Source: Corynebacterium tuberculostearicum (GTDB lineage Bacteria > Actinomycetota > Actinomycetes > Mycobacteriales > Mycobacteriaceae). Taken from it: a stretch of 64,000 nucleotides of DNA. A model generated the notes under the pieces. The model ran no database searches. It saw only the letters and a program-made list of their open reading frames with translations, and was not told the DNA's origin. Location: assembly GCF_030506365.1 (NCBI RefSeq), contig NZ_CP073092.1, positions 558,001 to 622,000 of the forward strand. Direction: 5' to 3'. The position numbers were made by a program, and so were the translations under genes. Below are positions 16,806 to 25,547 of this stretch, in pieces. The number at the start of each line of letters is the position of its first letter. Positions within the stretch are counted from its first letter, which is position 1.

Positions 16806-18107
16806 ATGCCTAATACTTCCCAGTCGCAACAGTGGTTTGAGCGTTCCTCCAAGGTGATTCCGGGCGGGGTGAACTCGCCGGTGCGCGCGTTTGGCTCCGT
16901 GGGCGGCCAGGCCCGCGTGATTGAGCGCGGTGCGGGCTCGCGCCTGTGGGACGTCGACGGCAACGAGTACGTTGACCTGGTCAGCTCCTATGGCCCGATG
17001 ATTCACGGCAATGCGCACCCAGAGATTGTGGAGGCCGTGCAGCAGGCCGCTGCGGTCGGCTTGAGCTTTGGCTCGCCCACCGAGGGTGAGGCTTTGCTCG
17101 CGGAAGCCATCGTCGCACGCACCGCGGCCGATAAGGTGCGCATGGTCAACTCCGGCACCGAGGCCACCATGTCTGCGGTGCGCCTGGCCCGCGGCTACAC
17201 CGGCCGCGCCAAGGTGCTGAAGTTCGAGGGTTGCTACCACGGCCACGTGGATGCGCTGTTGGCCTCGGCCGGCTCCGGCGTGGCGACCTTCGCGCTGCCG
17301 GATTCCCCGGGTGTTACGGGCGCGACGGCGGCCGATACCATCGTCGTTCCTTATAACGATATCGAGGCCGTGCGCGAGGCATTTGCGCAGCACCCGGGCG
17401 AGATTGCCTGCATTATCGCGGAAGCCTCGGCCGGCAACATGGGCACCGTGGCACCAGAGGAAGGCTTCAACGCCGCGCTTGCCGACGTCGCCCATAGCGA
17501 CGGCGCCCTCCTCATCCTCGACGAGGTCATGACCGGCTTCCGCACCTCCTATAAGGGCTGGTACGGCGTTGATGGCGTGGCGGCGGACTTGGTTACCTTC
17601 GGCAAGGTCGTCTCCGGTGGCCTGCCGGCCGCTGCTTTCGGCGGCCGCGCCGAAGTTATGGACTACCTCGCGCCGGACGGTCCGGTCTACCAGGCCGGTA
17701 CGCTGTCCGGTAATCCGGTGGCGATGGCTTCTGGCCTGAAATCTTTGGAGCTGGCCGATGAATCGCTCTATGAGCGTCTGCAGGCCAATGCGGACCGCCT
17801 GACCAGCATGATTTCCTCCGCGCTGTCGGCCGAGGGCGTAGCGCACCACATCCAGCGGGCGTCTTCGATGTTCTCTATCCGCTTTGCCGAGGGCGAGGGC
17901 CGCAACTTTGCCGATATGCAGGCGGCCGAGACCTTCCGCTTCACCCCGTTCTTCCACGCCCTGCTGGATAACGGCATCTACGTCGCGCCGAGCCCATTCG
18001 AGACCTGGTTTGTCTCGGATGCACTTACCGACGCCGACTTTGAACTCATCGAAGCCGCCCTCAAGCCCGCCGCCCAGGCCGCGGCCGCCGCGCGTCCCGC
18101 ACATTAA
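16806..18107 (+). CDS. hemL: Glutamate-1-semialdehyde 2,1-aminomutase
   Basis: HemL is a PLP enzyme that converts glutamate-1-semialdehyde to 5-aminolevulinate. Visible motifs are [37 protein letters not shown] and the PLP-lysine segment [17 protein letters not shown]. The length is 433 residues. ATG 16797 is in frame but lies within the -10 hexamer TAGAAT; ATG 16806, 7 nt behind it, is the likely leaderless start. It is followed by the phosphatase and cytochrome c maturation genes on the same strand. Confidence 0.95.
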   Translation: MPNTSQSQQWFERSSKVIPGGVNSPVRAFGSVGGQARVIERGAGSRLWDVDGNEYVDLVSSYGPMIHGNAHPEIVEAVQQAAAVGLSFGSPTEGEALLAEAIVARTAADKVRMVNSGTEATMSAVRLARGYTGRAKVLKFEGCYHGHVDALLASAGSGVATFALPDSPGVTGATAADTIVVPYNDIEAVREAFAQHPGEIACIIAEASAGNMGTVAPEEGFNAALADVAHSDGALLILDEVMTGFRTSYKGWYGVDGVAADLVTFGKVVSGGLPAAAFGGRAEVMDYLAPDGPVYQAGTLSGNPVAMASGLKSLELADESLYERLQANADRLTSMISSALSAEGVAHHIQRASSMFSIRFAEGEGRNFADMQAAETFRFTPFFHALLDNGIYVAPSPFETWFVSDALTDADFELIEAALKPAAQAAAAARPAH

Positions 18108-18129
18108 GTCCCGCACACCAAGGAGAGAC

Positions 18130-18738
18130 ATGACACGCACCATCGTTCACCTCGTGCGCCACGGCGAGGTCCACAACCCGGAGAAGATCCTCTACGGTCG
18201 CATCCCGGGCTATCACCTGTCCTCGCGCGGGCATTCCATGGCGGCGCGCACCGCGGAGTCTTTCCGCGATCATGATGTGACCTACCTGGCGGCCTCGCCG
18301 CTGCAGCGCGCCCAGGAAACCGCGCGGCCGATTGCGCAGGTAACGGGGCTAGACGTGGACGTCGATAAGACGCTCATCGAGTCCGGCAACCGCTTCGAGG
18401 GCCTGCGCACAAAAGGCCTGCGTTCCGCGCTGTGGAACCCGCGCCGCTGGCCGCTGCTGGTCAACCCGCTGGAGCCCTCGTGGGGCGAGCCCTATGAGCA
18501 GATTGCCGAGCGCATGCTGGGCTCCATCGAACGCGCCCGCACCGCCGCGGCCGGCCACGAGGCGATCTTGGTCAGCCACCAGCTGCCCATCGTGATGGTG
18601 CAGCGCACCGTGCTGGGCCAGCGCCTGCCGCACGCGCCGTGGAACCGCGAATGCGACCTGGCCTCGGTTACCTCCCTGCTTTTCGATGACAACCAGGTCA
18701 CCGATATCTTCTACTCCTCGCCGGCCCAGGAGATTTAA
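18130..18738 (+). CDS. Histidine phosphatase family protein (phosphoglycerate-mutase-like)
   Basis: The 202-residue product begins with the histidine-phosphatase signature VHLVRHGEV, the catalytic His following Arg in RHG. It also has SPLQRAQETA and a second catalytic His region AILVSHQLP. The substrate is unknown; homologues next to hemL in corynebacteria are annotated as GpmB-like mutases without proven function. The ATG follows AAGGAGAG. The stop overlaps the next start by 1 nt (TAATG), so the gene belongs to the cytochrome c maturation transcript. Confidence 0.87.
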   Translation: MTRTIVHLVRHGEVHNPEKILYGRIPGYHLSSRGHSMAARTAESFRDHDVTYLAASPLQRAQETARPIAQVTGLDVDVDKTLIESGNRFEGLRTKGLRSALWNPRRWPLLVNPLEPSWGEPYEQIAERMLGSIERARTAAAGHEAILVSHQLPIVMVQRTVLGQRLPHAPWNRECDLASVTSLLFDDNQVTDIFYSSPAQEI

Positions 18739-19349
18739 TGGCACTACAACGCAAACGCGCGATCGGCGCGGTGCTGGCGGCGGCAGCCATCGCGCTGCCG
18801 CTTGCCGGTTGCTCGCAGGATGCCGATAACGCGCAAAACGCGGTTGCTACCGGCGGAAACTTCGAGTTCATCACGCCCGGCGGCGAAAAGGTCATCAACT
18901 ACGAGGAATCCGAGCGCAAGCCGCTGCGCACCTTCTCCGGCGAGGATGTGCGCGATACGGATAAGACCATTTCCCTGGAGGACTTTGAGGGCGAAATCGT
19001 CGTGCTCAACTCCTGGGGCCAGTGGTGCGCCCCGTGTCGCGCCGAGGCCGATGACCTCCAAGAGGTCCACTCCGAGCTACAGAAGCGGAAGATTGGCACC
19101 GTCTTGGGCATCAATGTGCGCGACTATAACCCGCAGGTGTCCAATGACTTCCTCGAAGACAACGGGCTGAAGTATCCCTCCATCTACGATCCGCCGTTTA
19201 AGACCGCGGCGGCCCTTGGCGGCGTGCCCACCTCCGTGGTCCCGACCACCATCGTCTTGGATAAACAGCACCGCCCGGCTACGGTCTTTTTGCGGTCCAT
19301 CACCGCCCAAGATGTGATGGACGTAGTGGACAAACTAGAAAAGGAATAA
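18738..19349 (+). CDS. TlpA/ResA-type thiol-disulfide oxidoreductase lipoprotein
   Basis: The 203-residue protein has a lipoprotein signal (LPLAGC, lipidated Cys near residue 24) and a thioredoxin domain with WCAPC in the AhpC/TSA/TlpA context SWGQWCAPCRAEADDL. It probably reduces apocytochrome c heme-binding cysteines on the outer face of the membrane, receiving electrons through the neighbouring CcdA. It is preceded by the phosphatase gene with 1-nt overlap and is separated from ccdA by no bases. Confidence 0.92.
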   Translation: MALQRKRAIGAVLAAAAIALPLAGCSQDADNAQNAVATGGNFEFITPGGEKVINYEESERKPLRTFSGEDVRDTDKTISLEDFEGEIVVLNSWGQWCAPCRAEADDLQEVHSELQKRKIGTVLGINVRDYNPQVSNDFLEDNGLKYPSIYDPPFKTAAALGGVPTSVVPTTIVLDKQHRPATVFLRSITAQDVMDVVDKLEKE

Positions 19350-20153
19350 ATGGATAACGCAGCGAGCATCGGCAACTCCTTTGCCGAGGCCGCGACCTCC
19401 GGCCCACTCATTCTGGGCCTGTTCGCGGCCGCCGTGGCGGGGCTGGTGAGCTTCGCCAGTCCGTGTGTGATCCCGCTGGTTCCCGGCTATATTTCCTACC
19501 TAGCCGGCGTGGTGGGCGGCGAGGTTACGTTTGACGGTGAGTTGGGGGTGGGCGTCGGCAAGCGCAGGCAATGGGCCGTGGTACTGGCCGCCGCCTTGTT
19601 CATCCTGGGCTTTACCGTGGTTTTCCTGCTGGCGACGGTCTCCGTATTCGGCGCGATTTCCGCGCTCCGGCTCAATGAGGAGACGCTCATGCGCATCGGC
19701 GGCGGCGTGACCATCCTGATGGGTGTGGTTTTCCTCGGCGCGATCCCGGCGCTGCAGAAGGACACCCGCATGGCGCCGAAGCGTTGGACCACCTGGCTGG
19801 GCGCGCCGCTGCTGGGCGGGATTTTCGCGCTGGGCTGGACGCCGTGCCTGGGACCAACGCTGGCCGCCATTATTTCCGTATCGGCCGGCACCGAAGGCAT
19901 GACGGCCGCGCGCGGCGTGCTGCTCATCATCTTTTATTGCCTGGGCTTGGGCCTGCCGTTCCTGCTGGTGGCGCTGGGCTCCGCGCGGGCAATGCGCTCG
20001 ATTTCGTGGGCCCGCAAGCACTCGCATACCATCCAGATAATCGGCGGCGTGGCCATGATCCTCGTCGGCCTGGCCCTGGTAACCGGCCTGTGGGGCGAGT
20101 TTATTAGCCTCATCCGCCAGTGGACCGGCAACTTTGGCGCAACCCTGATTTAG
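19350..20153 (+). CDS. ccdA: Cytochrome c biogenesis protein CcdA (transmembrane reductant carrier)
   Basis: This 267-residue protein has six membrane segments. The two redox-active cysteines sit in the family motifs FASPCVIPLVPGYISYL and TPCLGPTLAA. CcdA passes electrons from cytoplasmic thioredoxin across the membrane to the TlpA-like protein encoded just upstream. The ATG follows the preceding stop immediately with AAGGAA. One copy of the CGTCGGCAAGC element lies in the cytoplasmic loop coding region at 19553-19563. Confidence 0.95.
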   Translation: MDNAASIGNSFAEAATSGPLILGLFAAAVAGLVSFASPCVIPLVPGYISYLAGVVGGEVTFDGELGVGVGKRRQWAVVLAAALFILGFTVVFLLATVSVFGAISALRLNEETLMRIGGGVTILMGVVFLGAIPALQKDTRMAPKRWTTWLGAPLLGGIFALGWTPCLGPTLAAIISVSAGTEGMTAARGVLLIIFYCLGLGLPFLLVALGSARAMRSISWARKHSHTIQIIGGVAMILVGLALVTGLWGEFISLIRQWTGNFGATLI

Positions 20154-20160
20154 GAGAGAC

Positions 20161-21792
20161 GTGAAATATTTCCGCAAAGCCTGGCATTGGCTGACCAGCA
20201 TGCGCACGGCACTGGCGCTGCTTTTCTTGCTGGCGCTGGCCGCGATTCCCGGTTCCTTGCTGCCGCAGCGCGACCTCAACGAGCAGAACGTGCAGGACTT
20301 CATCGAGTCCAACGGCAACGTGGCGAAGATCTACGACAAGCTGCAGCTTTTCGACGTCTTTTCTTCCGTCTGGTTCCAGGCCATCTTCATTCTCTTGGCC
20401 ATTTCCCTGGTGGGCTGCATCCTGCCGCGCTCCTGGGATCACTATAAGGCGTGGAAGACCCCGCCAACGCGCGCGCCGAAGTACCTCCACAAGCTGCCGT
20501 TGGCGGCCGAGGGGCATTCGGATAAGAGCGAGGAAGAGCTATCCGCGGAAATTACAAAGCGCCTGAAGAGGTGGCGCGTGGCCGAGTACTCTCCGGAGAA
20601 GGACCGTGCCGGCGTGCATACCTTCTCCGCGGAGCGCGGCTACGGCCGCGAGCTGGCAAATCTCATTTTCCACGTGGCGCTGGTGGCCATCTTGGTTACC
20701 GTCGCTGCCGGCCGCTTGGTCAACTACGAGGGCCAGGTCATCGTGGTCACCGAGTCCGGCTCGCAGGGCGGCGGCCAGACCCTGGACCAGTCCACGGAGT
20801 TCTGCAATACCTCCACGTCCAACTTCGACTCCTTCCGCGCCGGCCCGCTTTTCGACGGCACCGGTCTCCACCCCTTCTGCCTCATCGCCCATGACTTCGC
20901 GGCCGAATACCTGCCCAACGGCCAGGCGGAGATGTTTACCTCCAACGTTTCCTACGCGGAGGACGAGGATATCTACAAGGATGACTCCGAGTGGAAGGAT
21001 TATGAGCTTAAGGTCAACCACCCGCTGCGCCTGGCGCACAACCGCGTCTACTTGCAGGGCCACGGCTACGCGCCGACGGTTACTGTGGAATGGCCCAATG
21101 GTGAAAAGCGCACCCAGACCATTCAGTTCCAGCCGAATGATACGACCTTCTTCTTGTCCTCCGGCGCGATGCGCTTCGACCCACCGGCAGGCATGCACCC
21201 GGATCTCTATGACCGCCGCCAGAACCAGATCGCCATCCAGGGCCTGTTTGCGCCCACGGCCGAGTGGGCCGGCGAGAACGGCAAGCTGCTGCAGTCCGCA
21301 TACCCCGGGCTGCAGGATCCGGCGATGGCCATCGATATCTACCGCGGCGATGCCGGCCTGGACACCGGCACCCCGCAGTCCTTCTTCTCGCTGGACCCGA
21401 ACCTGGTGCAGTCCGGCCAGCTGCAAAAGATTGACCGCGTGAACCTCAACCAGGGCGAGGACGTCACCCTGGACGATGGCACGAAGATCACCTTCGACGG
21501 CGCCAGCGAGTTCGCCAACTACCAGGTCTCTTATGATCCTTTCCAGAAGTGGGTGCTGGCCTCCGCGCTGGTGATGCTCATTTCCCTGGTGGGATCGCTG
21601 GTGATTAAGCGCCGCCGCGTCTACATCCGCCTGCGGCCGAACGCGGCCGGCGGCACCGACGTGGAGATGGGCGGGCTTGCCCGCACCGACCGCGCCGGCT
21701 GGTCCGAGGAGTTCCACGAGCTGCACCGCGCGCTGCTGGAGCTGCCGGACCCAGACGAGGTCGAAGAAGACGAACTTTATACCGACGATTAG
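20161..21792 (+). CDS. resB: ResB-like cytochrome c maturation protein (system II)
   Basis: ResB (also called Ccs1) forms the heme delivery and ligation complex with CcsA. The 543-residue protein has N-terminal helices near 20-38 and 75-95, a third near 175-193, a large extracytoplasmic domain (about 195-455), and a C-terminal helix near 462-480. The start is GTG 20161, 7 nt after ccdA, behind AGGAGAG. A strong terminator follows the stop, so ccsA probably also has its own promoter. Confidence 0.92.
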   Translation: MKYFRKAWHWLTSMRTALALLFLLALAAIPGSLLPQRDLNEQNVQDFIESNGNVAKIYDKLQLFDVFSSVWFQAIFILLAISLVGCILPRSWDHYKAWKTPPTRAPKYLHKLPLAAEGHSDKSEEELSAEITKRLKRWRVAEYSPEKDRAGVHTFSAERGYGRELANLIFHVALVAILVTVAAGRLVNYEGQVIVVTESGSQGGGQTLDQSTEFCNTSTSNFDSFRAGPLFDGTGLHPFCLIAHDFAAEYLPNGQAEMFTSNVSYAEDEDIYKDDSEWKDYELKVNHPLRLAHNRVYLQGHGYAPTVTVEWPNGEKRTQTIQFQPNDTTFFLSSGAMRFDPPAGMHPDLYDRRQNQIAIQGLFAPTAEWAGENGKLLQSAYPGLQDPAMAIDIYRGDAGLDTGTPQSFFSLDPNLVQSGQLQKIDRVNLNQGEDVTLDDGTKITFDGASEFANYQVSYDPFQKWVLASALVMLISLVGSLVIKRRRVYIRLRPNAAGGTDVEMGGLARTDRAGWSEEFHELHRALLELPDPDEVEEDELYTDD

Positions 21793-21798
21793 CGCTCC

Positions 21799-21832
21799 GG
21801 CCCGATCCAACAAAAGTTGGATTGGGCCGTTT
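21799..21832 (+). terminator. Terminator between resB and ccsA
   Basis: GGCCCGATCCAAC (21799-21811) and GTTGGATTGGGCC (21816-21828) form a 13-bp stem with one G-T pair and an AAAA loop, followed by GTTT. The T-run is weak, so readthrough to ccsA is possible. Confidence 0.7.
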
Positions 21833-21886
21833 CGCTGAGTAAGGTAATCAGCACTTATTCCGCACGTGTGAAGGCTAGGAGCATTC

Positions 21887-22906
21887 ATGCAGATCGATCA
21901 GAATCTGTCTAATTTCTCGGATATCGCGGTGCAGACCGCCTTTGTGGTGTACTGCGTCGCGCTCTTTTTGTCGCTGTTTTACTACGGCCGCATGCAGGGC
22001 ATCATCGAGGGCCGCCGCGCCGTGAAGTCTGAGGCGGCGAAGGTCTTGGTGGGGGCGGGCGCTGGGGGCGTCGACAAGCAGAGCTATGCCGGCGAGGTTG
22101 CCCAGTCTTCTTCCGGAATCACGGCCGATGAGCTGAAGGAAAAGGAACGCAAGGCCGATAAGCTCGGCGGCATGACCAGCGCGCTGATGTGGGTGGGCAT
22201 TGCGTTGCACGCAGCGGCGATCGTGCTGCGCGGCCTGGCCACCGGCCGCTTCCCCTTTGGCAACCTGTACGAGTACGTGCTGATGGTGAGCTTCGGCGTG
22301 CTGCTGGTGGGTAATATGGCCATGCAGCGCAAGGAATGGCGCACCGTGTGGCCGTGGTTGCTTACCCCGACCCTCGCGCTGATGTTTTATGGTTCCACCA
22401 AGCTCTATGCCGAGTCCGCCCCGGTGGTGCCGGCGCTGCAGTCGCACTGGCTGCCCATCCACGTCACCGTGGTTTCTTTGGGCGCGTCCATCGGTATTAT
22501 CTCCGGCATTGTCTCGCTGCTGACGCTGTTCCGTATGGCGCAACCGAAGCATGCCGAGCATGGCTTCTTCGGTGCGGTGGCCCGCCCGCTGCCTTCTGCC
22601 GCAAAGATTGACCAGCTGGCCTACCGCCTGGCTGTTATCACCCTGCCGACCTTGGGTCTGGGCATCATCCTGGGGGCCATCTGGGCCGAGTCCGCCTGGG
22701 GCCGCTTCTGGGGTTGGGACCCGAAGGAGACCGTATCCTTTGCCACCTGGATCCTGTACGCCGCGTACCTGCACGCGCGTGCGACGCCGGCCTTCCGCAA
22801 GGCGGCGCCGTGGATCAACGTCATGGCGATGGCGCTGATGGTCTTCAACCTTTTCTTTATCAATATGGTCGTCTCCGGCCTGCATTCCTATGCGGGGCTG
22901 AACTAG
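21887..22906 (+). CDS. ccsA: Cytochrome c assembly protein CcsA (ResC)
   Basis: CcsA transports heme and forms the cytochrome c synthetase with ResB. The 339-residue protein has about eight membrane helices and the tryptophan-rich heme-handling motif WGRFWGWDPKETVSFATW near residue 275. Residues about 50-75 form a non-conserved loop whose DNA contains GGGGGCGTCGACAAGC, a copy of the dispersed element. The ATG has an AGGAGC site. It is followed without a gap by a small HTH gene. Confidence 0.94.
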   Translation: MQIDQNLSNFSDIAVQTAFVVYCVALFLSLFYYGRMQGIIEGRRAVKSEAAKVLVGAGAGGVDKQSYAGEVAQSSSGITADELKEKERKADKLGGMTSALMWVGIALHAAAIVLRGLATGRFPFGNLYEYVLMVSFGVLLVGNMAMQRKEWRTVWPWLLTPTLALMFYGSTKLYAESAPVVPALQSHWLPIHVTVVSLGASIGIISGIVSLLTLFRMAQPKHAEHGFFGAVARPLPSAAKIDQLAYRLAVITLPTLGLGIILGAIWAESAWGRFWGWDPKETVSFATWILYAAYLHARATPAFRKAAPWINVMAMALMVFNLFFINMVVSGLHSYAGLN

Positions 22907-23167
22907 ATGGCGGAGCATAATAGCCCGCGCCATAAGCAGGGCAAGCCGGCCGGCGATAATGCGGTGATTTTGGGCCTTGGCGCCCAATTCGCCGAGCGCC
23001 GCCGCGAGTTGGGTATTTTGCAGCAGCAGCTTGCCGACGCCGCCGGTATCTCCCGCTCCACCCTCCACACCATCGAGCACGGTGGTGCGGGCGTGCGGTG
23101 GGAAAAGATCACGGCCGTGGCCGAGGCCTTAGGCCTAGAGATGCGGTTCGTGCCGAAGGAATCCTAG
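22907..23167 (+). CDS. XRE-family (HipB-like) HTH protein
   Basis: The 86-residue protein contains a Cro/CI-type helix-turn-helix: AERRRELGILQQQLADAAGISRSTLHTIEHGGAGVRWEKITAVAEALGLEM. It resembles HipB-type antitoxin regulators, but no HipA partner lies nearby. The ATG directly follows the ccsA stop, so it is probably co-transcribed with cytochrome c genes. Its stop overlaps the end of the convergent small membrane protein gene by 4 nt. Confidence 0.82.
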   Translation: MAEHNSPRHKQGKPAGDNAVILGLGAQFAERRRELGILQQQLADAAGISRSTLHTIEHGGAGVRWEKITAVAEALGLEMRFVPKES

Positions 23168-23409
23168 TCCTTCTCGCCGTCGGCGTCGCGTTTGCGGCGC
23201 TGGCGGCGTTTTTCTTCTTCTGCCTCCTGGGCGCGGCGCTGCTTGAAGCGCTCCTTTTCCAGTTTCCAGAGGAATTCCTCATCATCGTCGGGGCCCTTGA
23301 TAGCGCGGGGTTGTTCCACTTCGCGCTTTTTCCATGTCGAGGGCCCGAAGGCCTTCCAGACGAGGTAGGCGGCGAGGACAAAGAGTAGGAGGAGGATTAT
23401 TCGGCCCAT
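23164..23409 (-). CDS. Small single-pass membrane protein with charged tail
   Basis: The 81-residue product starts MGRIILLLLFVLAAYLVWKAF, a single N-terminal membrane helix. A strongly charged, helix-forming cytoplasmic tail rich in Glu, Lys and Arg follows (EEEKRRQRRKR). The longer frame to 23469 is less likely because ATG 23409 starts exactly at the helix. It is divergent from the DUF4229-like gene and convergent with the HTH gene. No function is recognised. Confidence 0.6.
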   Translation of the reverse strand: MGRIILLLLFVLAAYLVWKAFGPSTWKKREVEQPRAIKGPDDDEEFLWKLEKERFKQRRAQEAEEEKRRQRRKRDADGEKD

Positions 23410-23447
23410 GCGTGCGATTCTACCTGCACCGCGTACAATCAACCCCC

Positions 23448-23774
23448 ATGACGCATAACCCTGAGCCACCCAAGCCGGACCCAGAACTGCGCCGCCGTTC
23501 GCGCGCGGCGCTGTGGAAGTACGGGCTCGCCCGCGTGATGCTATTTATCGCATTGACCGTGGTGATTGAGCTGTTGGCCATCACCATCGGCTTTCCCATC
23601 CCGGTGCTCATAGCGGCGCTGTTGGCGCTTTTTGTGGCGCTGCCGCTATCGATGCTGATCTTCAAAAAGTGGCGCATCGAGGCCACCCAAACGCTGGCCG
23701 AGTACTCCGCCCAGCGCAAGGCCCACAAACGCTGGGTCCAGGCGGAACTGGAAGGCCGCGCCGCGCAGGATTAG
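23448..23774 (+). CDS. DUF4229-like small membrane protein
   Basis: The 108-residue protein has two hydrophobic helices (near 32-50 and 52-70) between a Pro/Arg-rich N-terminus and an amphipathic C-terminus. The layout is typical of the DUF4229 family located beside menA in actinobacteria. TACAAT at 23434-23439 lies 8 nt before ATG 23448 without a ribosome site, so the message is probably leaderless. Its stop overlaps the 3' end of menA on the opposite strand by 4 nt. Confidence 0.75.
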   Translation: MTHNPEPPKPDPELRRRSRAALWKYGLARVMLFIALTVVIELLAITIGFPIPVLIAALLALFVALPLSMLIFKKWRIEATQTLAEYSAQRKAHKRWVQAELEGRAAQD

Positions 23775-24661
23775 ACGATGATGAGTGCGGCGGCCTCGAT
23801 AACGGCCCACAGGAGCATCGCGCGGCCGGTCAGGCCGAGCACGGGGATAAGCTTTGGTCCTTGAGCGCCGCGATTGACGGTGCGAATGGCACGCAGCGCG
23901 AAGGGGAAGTAGACCAAGCCGGCGAGTGCGAGCCAGCTGCTGAAGGCAATGCCAATGGTCAGCAGGAATGGCAGAAGGAGCAGCACCGTAAAGAGCAGGC
24001 GTGCCTTCTCATTGCCGAGGCGTACGGCGAGCGTAATCTTGCCAGTTTCAGCGTCGGAGGGAATATCGCGGATATTATTGACTAAGTTCACCCCGGAGCT
24101 CATCGCGCCGATGCCCACGGCCAGCGCGAGGCCCGACCACGACAGGTGGCCGGCTTGGGTGAATTCGGTGCCGAGCACGGCGACGAGCCCGAAGAAGATA
24201 AAGACAGCAACCTCGCCGAGCCCGCGATAGCCATACGGGTTCTTGCCACCGGTATAAAACCACGCGCCGGCGATGCATAGCGCGCCGACGAGGATGAGCC
24301 ACCACGCATGCGCCGCGAAGGAGAGCGCGATGCCGGCGAGCCCGGCCACGGCGAAGGCGGCGAAGGCCGCGAGCTTTACGTGCTGCGGGCGGGCCAGGCC
24401 GCCGCCGGTGAGGCGCTGCGGACCGGTGCGGTCATCGTCGGTGCCGCGGATGCCATCGGAATAGTCATTGGCATAGTTCACGCCGATGATAAGTGCCCAC
24501 GCCACGATGAGGGCGAGGAGCGCGCGGCCGAAGTGCGCGCCGTCGGCAGCCGCTGCGGCACCAGTACCAGCGATGACTGGGGCGAAGGCATTAGCCCACG
24601 TGTGCGGGCGTGCGCCTTGGAGCCAGTCTTTGGCAGTTGCGGGATAGGCAGAAAGTGACAT
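23771..24661 (-). CDS. menA: 1,4-dihydroxy-2-naphthoate polyprenyltransferase
   Basis: MenA attaches the polyprenyl chain to 1,4-dihydroxy-2-naphthoate at the membrane. The UbiA-superfamily aspartate motifs are NDYSDGIRGTDDDR and DIPSDAETGKITLAVRLG, separated by several membrane helices. The length is 296 residues. The frame extends to 24787, but ATG 24661 gives the family start; CACAAT 7 nt upstream suggests a leaderless mRNA. It faces mntR across a 205-bp gap. Confidence 0.94.
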   Translation of the reverse strand: MSLSAYPATAKDWLQGARPHTWANAFAPVIAGTGAAAAADGAHFGRALLALIVAWALIIGVNYANDYSDGIRGTDDDRTGPQRLTGGGLARPQHVKLAAFAAFAVAGLAGIALSFAAHAWWLILVGALCIAGAWFYTGGKNPYGYRGLGEVAVFIFFGLVAVLGTEFTQAGHLSWSGLALAVGIGAMSSGVNLVNNIRDIPSDAETGKITLAVRLGNEKARLLFTVLLLLPFLLTIGIAFSSWLALAGLVYFPFALRAIRTVNRGAQGPKLIPVLGLTGRAMLLWAVIEAAALIIV

Positions 24662-24797
24662 GTCAGTTATTGTGCCACGCCACCGCGGGCATGCTGTGCA
24701 CAAGGGACGTACACGGCGGATATATAAAAGCCACGGGTATGGCGGAAGCGCGTCGTACGTACCCAAGAAAGGACGGCTGTGGGCCACACCCGTGACA

Positions 24798-24819
24798 AAA
24801 GTTCAATGCGTTGAACTTT
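24798..24819. promoter_or_regulatory. MntR-type operator upstream of mntR
   Basis: AAAGTTCAA and TTGAACTTT form a perfect 9-bp inverted repeat around TGCG. Closely related sites precede the Mn ABC operon (30315-30335) and the NRAMP gene (44949-44970). The position just before the mntR coding sequence suggests autoregulation. Confidence 0.75.
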
Positions 24820-24866
24820 CTTAAAGTTATCATGTGAATCGCTCGCGGGGCAAGGCCTTTACTACG

Positions 24867-25547
24867 ATGAATGTCATGCATTTAAGCGATCTCCCTGAAC
24901 GTACCCAGGACTACCTCAAAGTCCTGTGGGACCTCTCCGAGCACTCCGGCGGCGCGCCCATCGCGCTCAAGGAGCTGGCGGGGCGATTGAACCAAAAGGT
25001 GCCCACGGCGTCGGAAGCCGTAAAGCGTCTCGTTGCCCAAGGGCTGGTGGAACATGAGCGCTACGCTGGCGTTTCGCTGACCCCAGAGGGCCAGGCACTG
25101 TCCATGGGCATGGTCCGCCGCCATCGTCTCCTCGAGACCTTCTTGGTCAAAGAGCTGGGGTACACCTGGGACGAGGTTCACGAGGATGCCGATCTCCTCG
25201 AGCATGCATGCTCCGATCGCTTCATCGATCGACTCGATCAGCACCTGGGCCATCCTCAGCGCGATCCCCACGGCGATCCCATCCCCGACGCGCAGGGCAG
25301 CATCGAGGACCTTGGCACGCTCACGCTTGACGACGTCCCCCTTCACACCCCTGTCACCATCGAGCGGGTATGCGACGGAGACACCGAGCTGTTGCGCTAC
25401 CTCGACAGCCATGGCGTCGGCCTGGGCGTCGAGGTCGTAGTCGATTCCCGCGTTGCGGGCCTGCTCAACCTGCACGCAGGGGACGAGGAGTTCTCTCTTG
25501 CGGAAGTCGCGGCCGCCGACGTGACGGTGCGCGCTAACGAAGTCTAA
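24867..25547 (+). CDS. mntR: DtxR/MntR-family metal-dependent repressor
   Basis: The 226-residue protein has the DtxR-family layout: an N-terminal winged HTH (LKELAGRLNQKVPTASEAVKRLVAQGLVEHERY), a metal-binding dimerisation domain (MVRRHRLLETFLV, then HEDADLLEHACSDRFIDRLD) and a C-terminal FeoA-like domain (from about 150). Neighbouring Mn transporter genes and shared operators support manganese rather than iron as effector. The frame extends to GTG 24834, but ATG 24867, matching the family N-terminus, is preferred; ATG 24876 is also possible. It lies between menA and menE, divergent from menA. Confidence 0.87.
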   Translation: MNVMHLSDLPERTQDYLKVLWDLSEHSGGAPIALKELAGRLNQKVPTASEAVKRLVAQGLVEHERYAGVSLTPEGQALSMGMVRRHRLLETFLVKELGYTWDEVHEDADLLEHACSDRFIDRLDQHLGHPQRDPHGDPIPDAQGSIEDLGTLTLDDVPLHTPVTIERVCDGDTELLRYLDSHGVGLGVEVVVDSRVAGLLNLHAGDEEFSLAEVAAADVTVRANEV